A stretch of 64,000 nt of DNA from Diaporthe sp. PMI_573 (taxonomy: Eukaryota > Ascomycota > Sordariomycetes > Diaporthales > Diaporthaceae): NCBI GenBank assembly GCA_021399435.1, contig JAJTUP010000089.1, positions 124,001-188,000 on the forward strand, written 5' to 3'. Below, piece by piece: positions 36,784 to 48,270 of the stretch. The position numbers and the translations under genes were made by a program. The notes under the pieces were generated by a model, which was not told the origin of the DNA, did no database searches, and saw nothing but the letters and a program-made list of their open reading frames with translations. Position 1 is the stretch's first letter. The number at the start of each line of letters is the position of its first letter.

Positions 36784-38408
36784 CTACTCACGCGTATCCT
36801 CAGCGCTCGTCGATGCTATCGTTTCCGTCGCCATAACCGTTCGTGTCTGCACAATTGCCCGCTCCGGCTCGCCGTCGTCGCCCGCCCGCGGGTCCCACGT
36901 ATGGTTCACGGCGTCTACCAAGCCCGCTTCATCAGTTGTGAGCGACCCTGCCCGATGGTACCTCGTGCTTCTTTCGCACGCCGTCTCTGTCGACCGCACC
37001 GGCCCCAGCTCGACATCGTTGGACTCGTCGTTCACGGTCATCCCGAACTCGTCCACCTTCTTGTGTGCCCTGTCCCTTCCGCCGGAGCCGAACGTCACGA
37101 TATGCGAGCTGGCCCCCCGCTGATGGGCCCTGCGGCCGCGGTCCTTGTGCTTCCTGTCGGACGAGCCAGTGGATCCATACGACTCGCCAAGGAGGCGCGG
37201 CGCGGTGAGCCGGACGAAGGAGGATAGGGTCGCTATGCTGGGGCAGATAACGAGGAGCTGGGTCTCGGCGACGCTGGACAGGGGTGAGCGTGTTAGTCCA
37301 CTGCGTAAATATATGCCTTACCACTACTTCTCTTTCCCGACAGGAACGTGACGAAAAGGGGTTAGGCCTACCACCAAAGAATAGGCTCGACTTTGATCCA
37401 GGTATAATCCATCGAGTCGAGGCTGGACACGTAATACAGACGCCCGCCACCGGTAACGACGGTTCTGGTAGCACCGTTAGCTCCCATCCTACCTAGGAAA
37501 CCTAATGACACTCTGCTCTTACAAAATCCCGAATGTAAATATGATGATTAGCGCGGCCCTCCGGACCCACGACATCTGCACCCTGAAAACCAGACTCAGG
37601 GGCATAACAAGGAGCACCAGATCAGTGGCTACGCTGAATATGCCCATAAACATGTATTCGACAACCCAGTTGATGCTGCGGTCGATACCGGTCAAGATCG
37701 AAACCACGGTGAGTGAGACGGAATACCCGATAACGATGGCAGCCATGCCGTATACGCACCACTTCCACCACCGTTCGAACGACAGCGGGTAGTAGAAGAG
37801 TAACAAGGCAAGCTTGCCAAAGCAGACTGTGACGTTTAAGAGCACCGAGAAGCCGGTAGCAATCTGCGAAGGCGGGTCGTACCGTGTAAAGTCAGCGCTC
37901 AAGGAGACACGGCGAAATATTGAGGACCAGGATTATCGGGCCGACCTACGCTGTAAAACTCATTGAACTTTGTTAATGGCGTTTCCCAAGCATGTATTCC
38001 TAGCAGACCCTGTTGGAATGCGTCTGCCTTGCTATTAGACATATCTCGAATGGCCTTGATCTAAGGGGCTGCGCGAAGAACATACATAGAATCATGGAAG
38101 TGCTAGTCATTGTCAGAATCCAACAAGTAAGGACAAAATCTACGAAAAGAGGGTGTTAGCTTCGCGGCCTATCTGAAATATAAACGCAGAGATTAGATCG
38201 GAGCCATACAAACCGCAAGGTCTTTAAAGCTGCGCTGTATATACCACCGCATGTATAAGAACTGCGCCAGAAATAAGGCCATAAGCACCATGCCAATAAT
38301 GGGACCATAGTAGCCAGCGACAAGGTCCTTCCTAGTCGGGTTCGCGAAGTCCACGACATACCCAGCCGGGGCCGGCATGGCGGTCTCGATGCCGTCGATG
38401 AGGGGCAT
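36784..38408 (-). CDS. PTH11/SAT4-type integral membrane protein (fungal rhodopsin domain), possibly damaged
   Basis: A five-exon model: 38408-38210, 38139-37950, 37863-37523, 37464-37372 and 37273-36784. Introns are 58-98 nt with good donors and CTAAC/CTGAC branch points. N-terminus PAGYVVDFANPTRKDL leads into the first membrane segment. Later blocks are NVTVCFGKLALLLFYYPLS, SVATDLVLLVMPLSLVFRVQ, FGILTVVTGGGRLYYVSSLD and ETQLLVICPSIATL, followed by a long hydrophilic tail as in PTH11-related receptor-like proteins. Two oddities: the frame of the CWILTMTSTSMILCMFF segment and that of the following GLLGIHAWETPLTKFNEFYS do not join without a one-base shift in exon 2, and the loop after the fifth segment is shorter than usual. 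It may be a pseudogene. No ligand can be inferred. Confidence 0.65.
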
Positions 38409-39920
38409 CGTGGTTAGACGGAGGGCGGCGCTGTAACCACCAGTGTTCCCTAACGAGGTATTGATGTCTCTAGCAGAAGCTTCTTGTCTAAAGATAGGCT
38501 CCCCGGAGATCTCTTTTTAAAAGGAACCTTGATCCAGACTAAGTGGGTCGAGCATGCGGAAAAGTGAACTAGTCAGGACCCGAGGAAACGGGCCCGACCA
38601 GCTCGAAAGGAAACTAGTACAGAGCCAGCTGGTGGTCCGAGCATCTCTATCCTTGGACGACATCTTCCGGACAGGGGTGCGAGGCTGTCGGAACGACCAC
38701 TACCTCCTCTCCTCCATATGGCCCGGAGGATGAGGGCCAACATCCGGAGGGGGAGGCGGGAGAGTCTGCTCGGGGCCGTTGCCGGTGGAGTTGTGCCTGC
38801 GTAGCTGGGGCAGCGTGACGTCGTCGGATTCTCTCTTCACCATAGACTCTAAACGGGAACGACACTGGTAAAACCGCTCACTTTTGTGTGGCGTTTAGCT
38901 ACGGACAGGGCCTAGCAATAACATTGGCGGTTTAATCTACGGAATGACAATAGGTAAATTACTTGCTTGGTGGCGTTAAGTTCCCGGAGAAGCCCTCTGT
39001 TGAATAATATTGACTGTATCCTATAACTAGTCTCCCGGCCGCCCAGCAATAGAGTAGGTTAATGTACGGAATGATACTGTTGAACTATTTGCTTTGGTGT
39101 GGCATTTAGCCTCTGAACGGGCCTCTTGGTGGCGTTTCGTGTCAAACCCATGGCCCTTACTGGTGCAGTATGATTACACGGTATCTTGCAGCTGTAATAT
39201 TAGGACACGGCATTTGCTGCATCTATGTAGCTTTAGGGTTAGTGTAATTGAGACGCGTTGCATTCCTAACACCCGGGGAATCCGGGCGGCGTTTTCTGTA
39301 GAAGTTCCAATTGGTGGGGAGGTTTGTTTGGAGGGCGACCGGGAGGCACGACCTTATGACCAATTGGAGCAACAACCGGGAAAGCCACTCGGTGCCCCCC
39401 AGTTTTAAGAATGTAGCTGGCCGAATAGGGCCAATTTAGTGGCAGACCTAGGCAATCAGCATATCCTCGGAACAACACCTTATAGTCATCGCCACCACCG
39501 CCCTACGCCTAAAGTAAAGCTGTCACGATAGGGGGGCATCGCTTGACAAGCGCTGAACTGCAGCTGCCAGATGTGACGGGTATCCAAGAAGTGTGTGCCT
39601 AAGGCATCAATATGTCCGTCATGACAAAACCAGCCCCCAACGGGAGGAGTCGCGCTAGAGAACCCAGACAAGACATTAAGACAATACACACAGTGACCAC
39701 CCCATCAATTGGACCATAATTACACGTCCCATATACCTAAAAGGGTGATAATCTGACAACCCGCAATCCTAAGGTACATATTCCGACATCTCGCTGTGTT
39801 TGGGCGATTCCTTGCGGCGATATTGCTTGCCGGACGCTGAGGCTCCCCAGTTGTTTCGGAGGTTTTCCGATCCGGCCGGGAAAAACCCGCGTACTTACCC
39901 CAATAGCTCATGGGATCATC
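38409..39920. other. Spacer with a degenerate tandem repeat and a weak minus-strand exon
   Basis: A repeat of about 60-70 bp (TACGGAATGA, then TTTGGTGTGGCRTTTAGCC, then GGGCCT) occurs about three times at 38862-38912, 38938-39000 and 39056-39125. On the minus strand an ATG at 38843 opens a 47-codon Pro-rich frame (ending MEERR) with a GT donor before its stop. It might be a first exon, but no continuation was found. Otherwise nothing recognised. Confidence 0.35.
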
Positions 39921-40276
39921 TAGAGCACTATCTGCAAGTTAAGTTTATTGACGAGCATTTTAAATGTAGAGTTTTAGACTCATTAGTTAGCAGCACGCCT
40001 TTAGTAATATATACTCTACCTACCTATAACCTATAATTATTATCTTTATCTTCTTAACTATAATTACTTAATTAGACTAAATATCTCTTATTACCCTCTT
40101 TCTTAAATTAATATAGCCTAAACTTAAGAATAGTTAGCCGCCTAGAAAAAGGCATAGGCTTTGGTACTAAAGGAAAGAAATATGCTTTATGATTTATAAA
40201 GAGCTGTGCCTTTGCTAATTATTAATAAGAAAATAATATTATAGTACTAGAGTCTACTAGCAATATATATACTTAT
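39921..40276. other. Composition boundary and AT-rich lead-in
   Basis: GC-balanced DNA changes abruptly at about 39,930-40,030 into a TA-rich, stop-filled tract that lasts to about 46.0 kb. This marks the left edge of a second RIP-affected block. Confidence 0.6.
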
Positions 40277-41790
40277 ATAACTATTAGGGGCAGACTAAAT
40301 TTAAGCATGCTAGATTGCCGTACTTATTTCTGCCAAGTATAGTGCCTTATTAAAAGATAGGGTGGTCCTACTTTTTATTGCCACTATTATTAACTAATTA
40401 TAGAATCTACCGATATTTCTTAGATATAGAGGCTAGAGACAACTGCATACCGTTATAAATCTACTTAAACCTACTCTTAATAAACCCTTCTATAAATATT
40501 AACAATTATTTCATTATATTAAAGAGACCTTTAGCTAAGAGGCGGTATAAGATAATGCTAATAGTTTGGCGAATCTTATTAACTTCTAGACCCGAGAATA
40601 TAAGTAGCTACCGGGATACTCCAAGTAGAGTCTTATAGAGCACTTGCTTGCAAGAAAGAGGTTATTATTATAGCTTAGCAGGAAATAATTTAAGGCCGGC
40701 TTGGCGGCGCCTAGTTCTATAATGTCTAGCAACTAGAAGCCGAGAGAGAAGAAAAGCGCGCTATATTAAAACTTATGCTATAAGACCCTTCTTGCAACTA
40801 AGGGTAGTTTTATAGACGAGTCCGATCTAGACATTATAGATATAAGCAAAACACTTTGCTATACTCTACTAGAAAGGAAGCAGACTATTTTCTAAGATTT
40901 ATTATTCCGCGATAATATCTTTAAGTTAACCTACTAAAAGGTAGAAAATAGAAATAAGGCTAGAGTTATTTAAGATATTTTACTACTAATTGTTCCTCCT
41001 ATAGAAACTCTCGCTATATATAGTGCCACGAAACTTAACTGCTTAATTAAAAGCGTTAATAAAGAATGAAATAACTCTATTTCCCTAACCGAAACCTGTC
41101 TATAACCTGACTATTTGGTGGAATTTAAGCATAAGGCCTTTACAGAAAATTAACTCAGCAAGCTTTTGCCATTTATTGGCGACTAGATTTCCGGCAACCT
41201 ATCCTTCTTTATAGCTACGTACCTTATATACTTCCCCTTTCTTACTTATAAGATAAAGTATAGTGCCGTAGCGCTTAACACTATAGATTTCCAGAATGCC
41301 TAAAACATTACAATAGTAGTGTAGGCTATTATTAAGCTCTTCTGCCTTGTAAAGCATAAAAAGAAACTATACTGTAAGCTTCTTGCCTTTTCTATCTTGC
41401 ATAACTACCGGTTAGTATAGATTTATAGTAAATATTCTATAATAGATAGAAAGGATACTAAATATTACTGCCATCTAATCTATAAGTTTAGCTTTATAAA
41501 GCTTGACGGCAAGGAAAAGTAGACAGTATATTGTTTTACAAAGAATGTTTATAATATATAGATACCAAAATACTTTAAGAGGATCTACTCGGTAATTAAT
41601 TAGTTGCCGTCTAATTTAGACTTTAATGTTTTAGAAATAGGTCTTTCCTAGGAGCTCAAGAGCTATTATCTGTCTTAGAACAACAATATAGCATCAAGTA
41701 TTGCTAACCAGCACTAAGTTACTCCAGATACTTTACTTACAGGACCAGAGACAGCCAAAAGGCCGAGAAGAACAGATTGTACAAAATAGC
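40277..41790 (+). pseudogene. DUF7924-like fungal gene, RIP-decayed
   Basis: One plus-strand frame can be followed for roughly 500 codons through very many TAG/TAA codons, each explicable as mutated CAG/CAA/TGG. Blocks: LNLSMLDCRTYFCQV at the start; LFRDNIFKLTY, NRNKARVI and ILLLIVPPIETLAIY in the middle; then PDYLVEFKHKAFTEN, FFIATYLIYFPFLTYKIKY, LLAFSILHNYRLVQIYSKY and FSFIKLDGKEK. This matches a very common family of fungal hypothetical proteins, which I believe carries the DUF7924 domain (no known function, many copies per genome in some moulds). Family identity is from remembered conserved order; the Pfam name is less certain. Non-functional as it stands. Confidence 0.75.
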
Positions 41791-42678
41791 CTTGCAAATT
41801 AGTATAATTAGCAGAAAGAATATAGTAATCTCCTTAACTCTAGCTTCTATATCTTACCTAAGTAGGTTTTCTCTTGCCTAGAGCCCGGCATTTATTTTGC
41901 CACTAAATGTACCTAAAACCGGGCTTTATTGGGCAGTCCTAAATTTAGGCCGCCGCTTGTTACAAGTTTAGCAAAACCGGCAGCATCTTGTAACTCTTAA
42001 ATATTAGGTTAATGTTGCTACTGCCTATACAGAGTTATTTCTAAGCTCGGCGCTTTAATTCTGCCGCTAGAGTCGCTGCCGCCAATATTAAGATTGCCGC
42101 CGCCGCCAGACATTTTGTCGCAATAGTTTAGTTTAGTATATTGGCTTTATAAGTTATTTTGCTAAAATAGACGGTCTATAGAGAAAGGCAACAAGAGACC
42201 AACCTACTAATATTTATAATGAGCGGTATCTTAATTCCTCCTACTGCCATTTACAAACATAGCGTAAAATCTGCCCTTGCATAGTAAACCAGCAAGCTTT
42301 CGGTAGGCATGCTAATTTGAAGCTTCTAATTGCTGTATACAACCCTGTATTTAATGAATATGCTGTGTATAGGGCTCTCAAGGTTGACAACAGACCGGTC
42401 TAGGACAACAATAGACCGGAAAAGACGCGCCTTGCTTGCCTAAGAGCTGTTGGCAGCCGCTAGGGTCAAGCTGTAGTTTAGCACAACCAGTAGACTTCCC
42501 GGCTACTTAAGTTCTGCAGAATCCTCCACAGCATCAATCACAGTTCCCAAGTAGCCTAATCCTAGAGACAAGTTAAACAGGATTATACTCAAATAGCATC
42601 AGACTCTAATACAGTATCTAATTAAGGATTTGCCGCACCTATTAGTTAGGTCTACTTAGAGAAGCTGGCGGCCCTAAC
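41791..42678. other. AT-rich relict DNA, no supported gene
   Basis: Follows the DUF7924-like relict. Scattered protein-like pieces occur, but no domain or repeat border was recognised before the LTR at 42679. Confidence 0.4.
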
Positions 42679-43859
42679 TATAAGTATATTAGCCCGATTA
42701 CGTAAGCAGACGTGCTTACGTAATACTAAATAAAATAAGAATCATAATAATATATATTACTTATATATAATTGTTAAACGGAAACGCTTGTGTGGGCGCT
42801 GCACGTAAGGGGTTACCCTAGACTTCACGTAGGGAGTTACCCTAGACTTGGCACTTTTTCGGCTAAGTGCCTATGTGGCGTGCGCGCCGGCAGATGAGTT
42901 TGGTGGCCGTGAGTCGATTTTTTGGGCTATTGTAAGACCCTAACTTCGTACCTCTGCATTCCCCTTATTTCTTATCCAAAAAGCATGTAACCTAGTTTAT
43001 TAGATAGCCTGATTTCTGAAGTTTATCTGTATTTAGTTTGGTTACTGTCAGGGTTAGGGTTGGCTGGTTATTTAAAGCCAAAGGTAGTGGGTCCGAGGGC
43101 CGAATTTTCCGGCCTCCCTATCTGCGCACGAGAGCCAACCGCAGCGTGCCCAGGGTTGAGACGATGTCGGAGGGACTGTGAGGAGGGCTGACAGAAGCCC
43201 ACTCAAATTCAATGCAAAGTTGTCCAAACCATTCTCAAGCGTCCCAACAAGACCTCCAGTGCACCCTACTGCTACCTGACCATTCGATCCACCAACCTTC
43301 AGAATAATGAACCCCCGAAATAAAATAAAAGAATAAAAAGCCCAAATAATAAATAAATAAAAAATATTTCTTTCTTTAATAACTTATTAATTATTAGGGC
43401 TATAAGGCTAAGACCTATATATCTCATATACTAATAACCCATACTATAATATAAGCCAATAATATATGCTTACGTAATCTGCTTACGTAAGCCGGTTTCT
43501 AGAACCTTCCACCTAGTGGGTAGGCAGAAACTATATATACGCCTCGACCCACCTTCTTTGGATCTAGTCTATTCGACCCACTTCCAAGGAATTCTATATT
43601 ACGTAATAATATGCTAATTATTAGCTAATGGGTTACTAATTACCACTTGGCAATTAGTAATTAATAATTTCTCGAATATTCTATAGACCCTCTTTTAAAG
43701 CTATAAATAAGCGGGTTCTCTCTCGAGAATAAGCTAGATATTAAAAGCAAGCAAGCAAGCAAGCAACCAAAAAAAAAATCCAACAATAATACTTTTATCT
43801 TTATACTATTATTACTTGATTACATAATCATCCCCTCGATCCTCACGTGACCTCCAAGA
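42679..43859 (+). mobile_element. Solo LTR, copy B, split by the 532-bp element
   Basis: Same sequence as copy A: begins TATAAGTATATTAGCCCG and ends CCTCCAAGA. It is flanked by a perfect 5-bp target duplication CTAAC (42674-42678 and 43860-43864). Removing the 537-bp insert (532 plus duplicated 5) leaves 644 bp. The target duplication fixes both borders. The starting TA may be a mutated TG, but the end is GA, not CA, so the termini are non-canonical. Confidence 0.88.
42772..43303 (+). mobile_element. 532-bp solo-LTR-like element, full copy 3
   Basis: Begins TGTTAAACGGAAACG and ends ACCTTCAGA, with the 5-bp duplication ATAAT on both sides (42767-42771 and 43304-43308). Length equals copy 2 exactly. 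It is inserted in solo LTR copy B, giving a dated order: LTR B first, this element second. Contains the CAGGGTTAGGGTT box. No open frame. Confidence 0.9.
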
Positions 43860-43864
43860 CTAAC

Positions 43865-44469
43865 TACTAACCGTCCAAGACTTGCCCCATGGTTTTGGCT
43901 TCAACAGGCTCGGTATCCTGGTACAAGCTGTATATACCGCTACGCCAGGAGCTAAAGACATCCCAGAACTATCTGTAGCTATAGCTGCCTAAGAGTAGTT
44001 AGGCTCAGTAACGCCACTAAGGGCAATAATAATACGGCAGGCTCTAAGCCAGCTATTAAGAATAGACAGACTAGTTTAAACCAGTAAGGAGGGTACATAC
44101 TATAGGTCAAATAAGGAGGCACCAAAGTTATACCTTTTAAAGCAAGCAGACTTAATACAATAGTGCCGTATAAATCCTAAATACTATAGACAATATTAAT
44201 AGCTATATGTAAGTTAGTTATCGGCATTTCCGGTTTTAATCCCCTCTAGGCCAAAAGAATCATAAAACTGCCCTTAAGAAGCAGGGAAACCATATATTCA
44301 AAAGCATACTATATCTAGGCTTGTTATTCTTCCTTATTAGTTAACTTATATCTCCGCCAATCTAATTTAGATTCTCGGGCCAACCTTTTCTTGGCCGGCT
44401 ATTTCAACCTCTTCCATAGTTACTAACATAACATAGCTTGCCGATATGCCCTTTTTCTAGCTGGCCGAT
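43865..44469. other. AT-rich relict DNA
   Basis: No gene recognised between the LTR target duplication and the C-terminal end of the APH-like relict. Part of it may be the eroded 3' portion of that gene. Confidence 0.35.
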
Positions 44470-45310
44470 TTAACCTCCTTACCCTAGACTGTCAACTCAA
44501 TCTCCTAGCTCACTAGGTCGACCCTCTTATAGTTTAATGACTTATAATTAGAATCCTTAGGCGTCTAAAGCATAGGACCGAGCTTATCCGCAAGTATAGG
44601 TAGGTATTATAGCTTAATCTTGTCACAGTTAGCCACAAGCTACTTACAACAACACTCTATATCGTCCTCCTCGCCTTTAAGCACATAGCTTACACCTAAC
44701 CTCTCCCAGAAAGGCCGCTCAAACTACTTAGGTCAGAAGCCACCAAACTCCCAATTAATAATGACCTTAATCTTCAGCGTCTTAGGGTCTACAAAAACAT
44801 TATATTAATCTAGGTTGAGACAGTAAAATAATTATTAATCTTTCGCCTTTCTTTAGTGTCTACCGTAATAATACTGACTTAAATCGTTATAACAAAAGAC
44901 AAAATCTCCCTTAACGTTATTATATAGCCGCCAGCCGGTATAATACCACTAATCTATAGTGCAGACACACTATAGCGCGACTATAAGCGACTCGCCAGGC
45001 ACTCTAGGGCTATTAGACTGTAGGGACTTGAGAGTTATAATGTATTGTAGTAGTTTCTTCTCGACTACCTTTTAATCCTCCTTGCTTAACTTATTTATAC
45101 TAACCGCCTCTACAAACTCGGTTATTAAATATATAGTACTGTTATTCTTAAAGATATACTAGAATGCTGGCAGGGAGATATCTGTCTGCTTGTATAAATA
45201 CTGTAAGATAACGGCATTATTTTAAAACCACTAGGGTAGGGCGGCAGAAGGTATTATAAAGAAGTTGTAGCTTAGCTTTATCTATTCTTGATAAACAAAT
45301 TTCCTATATA
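44470..45310 (-). pseudogene. Aminoglycoside-phosphotransferase-like (APH) kinase relict
   Basis: Minus-strand translation follows the order of fungal APH-domain proteins. A NNSTIYLITEFVEAVSINKL hinge is near 45100-45160, then VVEKKLLQYIITLKSLQS. FCYNDLSQ near 44890 is the catalytic HGD/HND-type loop, with His replaced by Tyr. DPKTLKIKVIINWEFGGF near 44760-44810 is the Mg-binding IIDWE motif, with Asp replaced by Asn. FERPFWERLG follows near 44710. Both replacements are G-to-A or C-to-T type, and stops are numerous. An intron probably lay between the two motifs. In moulds such genes form large families of unknown substrate, so drug resistance should not be inferred. Confidence 0.7.
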
Positions 45311-47547
45311 GAAGTACTTTCAATTAGCAAGGACAGCTAGATAGCCGGGCTTCCTATAGTTATGTAGAAAATAAGAAGAAGCCATTATAGTACGTTTTAG
45401 TATATTGTTGGTTAACAATACTTTGGTTTCTACAATTAGGGAAACATAAATCTTTTTTTCTAATGCCTCTGGAGGATATAAAGATACCGGTAACACTATC
45501 CTTCCTCCCGGTCTTGCTTGTTGTATATAAGAACTGGGCGTTACATTTTATATTTATTGCCCCGACCTTTAAAATAATTCAGCAGATTTAGCTTTATTAA
45601 AATAACTAGGGCTATATGCCACATTTAATCTCCGCTTAAATACTGCTGTCGATAAAGCTTTGGTTACACAGAAAAGATAGAAGAAGAAATAGAAAAACCC
45701 TTACCTGCCGACCTTAATGGATCTTATAACTCTCTTTAGCTATTACCAAGCTATCGTAGAAAATATTGTATATAGCAACAGGATGATTCTGGCTTAGAAG
45801 ATATCCTCAAGTATCTCCTCTATATTCCTGCTGTATTTCTCGCATAGCAATCCCAATTGCCCTATCCTGTCTGTGTTATCTAACAAACATAATATTGTCT
45901 AGAGCGCATTGTTATTTCTTGATCGGGATGCCCTTCTTAGAATTTTCTTCAAGCTTCTTGGCCCGCGCTTCTGCCTCTGCCTTTGCTCTCTGCTCGGCTC
46001 TACACAAACGACAATTTAGTATCGGCGTCTAACATTCAGCATCCTCACGGAAACCTACGCTTCAAGGTTTGAATACCCCGCTCTCAAGCCAATGACAGCC
46101 ACTTTCGGCCGCACTTTTTTCCCCCAGTGTGACGCGCTGTCACGAGATGGTAACGCTTACCTTGGCAGCTTGACTACTACAGAATGCCATTCAGAGTTCG
46201 CCAGCATCCGTGAAGGGCGATCCATCTCGGGCTCCGCTTTGGGTTAGAAGCAGACGTGCCAGCTGAATGCAATGGGCAACTACGTCATTCTGCATGGCTA
46301 TTTCTAGAATTTTCCAGAACCGATTAGGGCTAACGATTGTGTTGGGGCTACTCGAGAACTGCGAGTAGACTTTCTAATCGAGTACTCTTATATTTGGTCT
46401 ACTCGACAGTTTCGGCTGTCTGCTTTTTGGGTCTGCTTGAGAAATTCGAGTAGGCCTTGCAATCCAGCATCCCCATTCTAGGTCCCAATCCTTGTGGTTG
46501 TTGATGGGCTCGTAGCTAGAAGGGAGTCTTGCGCGTAACTGCTATTCAGCGTGACCGCGCCACCTTGTGTCGCCAGCCTTCGCCAGCATCGCCTGAACGA
46601 CGCCCCATGTTCGCAATGACGGCATTCACCTGCCGCTATCACGACCCTTCTAACTTGGAACGTCGCCTTGCTGTAAAGAATTTTACAAGGCCGCAAGGAG
46701 ACAGATTACTGTGCCTAACAAATATAGCATGCCCTGAGTAAATTACATAGAATCACAACTCCTCGCTGGCCAGTCCTGCTTAGTCTACGGTGCTCTGAGA
46801 TTGGCTGTTCTGTAACGTCATTATTGGCTGCTGCCCGGATTCGCGCTGCTTTCCCAAGGAGAGGTTTTTTGGTCTTTTCCTCTCACACGTCTTACAATTT
46901 TCATTACTTTTTACAACTAGCATGCATCTCCTTGGTTGCCTCTTTCTGCTACACATCAACGGCCTCGAGTTCCGTGCCATCGTCCCGATTGTGACCATTT
47001 GCACTTCCATGCGCTGGTTTCTTTCGAAACAAGGACCGAGGCCAATCCCTCCGACTGTCTGGCTTCTCGTTGGACGCATCTTCGTGTTTCTCAGCCCGAG
47101 TCTGCTTCTTTCTTTCCTCTTGCTCCCTATATTCTGCGAGATTTTAGAAACTTTCCTTTTCCTAGGCCTTTAGGTTTTCTGTCTTTTTTATCGCATTTTT
47201 ATATATATCGTCGCTTCTAAAGTCTATCCGGAGGTAGACGTAGCGGTATAGATGGGTCTAGACAAGAAGCTTTGTATAAGACTACTTGAAGATATACTAT
47301 AGAAGCATATGGATTGATGTACTAATTGAGAATAATAACATTAGAATAATAACACCCGCCGATATAGAGACTGCCAGATTGTCGTTAGAAGAAGGCTTAT
47401 TTCTGGTAAAAAATCAGGATTAAATTTAACCTTAAAGCATATTACTCACAAAATGGAATACCATTTGGGTTCGCTCCGCGCTGGCACCCTGAGCAATGGG
47501 CAGTAGAGCACTCAGGTAGCCTGTTATCGATCCATATCTATGGCGGA
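45311..47547. other. Right edge of the RIP block and gene-poor GC-balanced DNA
   Basis: TA-rich sequence ends at about 46,000-46,030. Beyond it the composition is ordinary. Around 46345-46470 a CTACTCG/CGAGTAG motif recurs in both orientations. Overlapping frames on both strands at 46.5-47.2 kb show no recognised motif or consistent exon structure. Confidence 0.4.
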
Positions 47548-47910
47548 TCACATTGGCGCGCCACCTGATTTCGTCATCTGGCCATCTTTCCCGAACCAAT
47601 GTCTTCTGTGTTTTGTCAGCAGCATTGGCACGTCGGAAGCGGCCGTACGTACGCTTTGGTTCACGACCTCTTGGCCGATCTGTTGCACAGCTCCGTTGTA
47701 AATAGTGTTTTCGATCAGTTTAGATACATCTAAAATCTTCTCTTGGCCAGACTCGTCCTTTCCGAATTTGATAGTCATGAAATCTTCCTGCTTGATGATC
47801 GAACGAAGCTCACGAATGGCCGCTCCAAGCTTAGGGCTTCCTTCAACGCGGGTTGGTGGCATGCTGCTGATAATTTTGGATTTGATAGAATGCGATGCTA
47901 AGCTAGACAC
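47548..47910 (-). CDS. Hypothetical protein, likely partial or terminal exon
   Basis: A 120-codon open frame of ordinary composition. From the second ATG (PPTRVEGSPKLGAAIREL) it reads as a compact, charged, helical protein with MTIKFGKDESGQEKILDVSK and NGAVQQIGQEVVNQ, ending at TGA. No signal peptide, membrane segment or known motif. The upstream minus-strand DNA (48270-47916) also has protein-like frames, including GNFGAVISGILLGGGND, but they are offset by frame changes, so either introns were missed or the gene is degenerate. I do not recognise the family. Confidence 0.35.
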   Translation of the reverse strand: MSSLASHSIKSKIISSMPPTRVEGSPKLGAAIRELRSIIKQEDFMTIKFGKDESGQEKILDVSKLIENTIYNGAVQQIGQEVVNQSVRTAASDVPMLLTKHRRHWFGKDGQMTKSGGAPM

Positions 47911-47915
47911 CCTTA

Positions 47916-48270
47916 TTACCCTGCCGATGGTTTTGAGTCATTTTTCCCTTGAAGAAGGCTTCGAGGTGTTACATTCGATGCTGGAAGGTGGTCGTTGCCT
48001 CCGCCCAGCAGGATCCCGCTAATAACCGCTCCAAAATTTCCGGCGCTCGGAGAAACGAACTGCCGAGTCCGCCCCATCAGCTTGACAGGGTACAGGGTAG
48101 CCATCTTACATCTTACATTATCGTGGCACAGTTTCTTGGCCTGAACCTCCTCCGATTGCACCCATGGAGCCTGTGCTGCTGGTACCACTACCTTGCCCCC
48201 CTGAGGACGCGCCGCCAACATTGCCCTCTTCTTTATTGGTAATAGGATAACCACCCATGGTACTGGGCAT
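47916..48270 (-). pseudogene. Possible upstream exons of the same hypothetical gene
   Basis: An ATG at 48270 opens a Gly/Ser-rich, low-complexity frame (NVGGASSGGQGSGTSSTGSM) that stops at 48118. A second frame covers 48254-47916 and contains SAGNFGAVISGILLGGGND. Two GTAAGATG words near 48105-48120 could be donors, but no splice choice gives a clean join. Low-complexity Gly/Ser sequence followed by a short NFG-type hydrophobic repeat is seen in some fungal signalling proteins. That comparison is only suggestive. Confidence 0.25.

Noticed and set aside
36932..37474. 180-codon minus-strand frame over the PTH11-like gene
   Set aside because: It is out of frame with the membrane-protein exons and rich in Arg/Pro. 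The spliced model with family motifs explains the same DNA.
46922..47220. Possible C2H2 zinc finger frame
   Set aside because: Cys and His spacing does not fit the C2H2 pattern over the whole motif, and the overlapping frame is simply hydrophobic.
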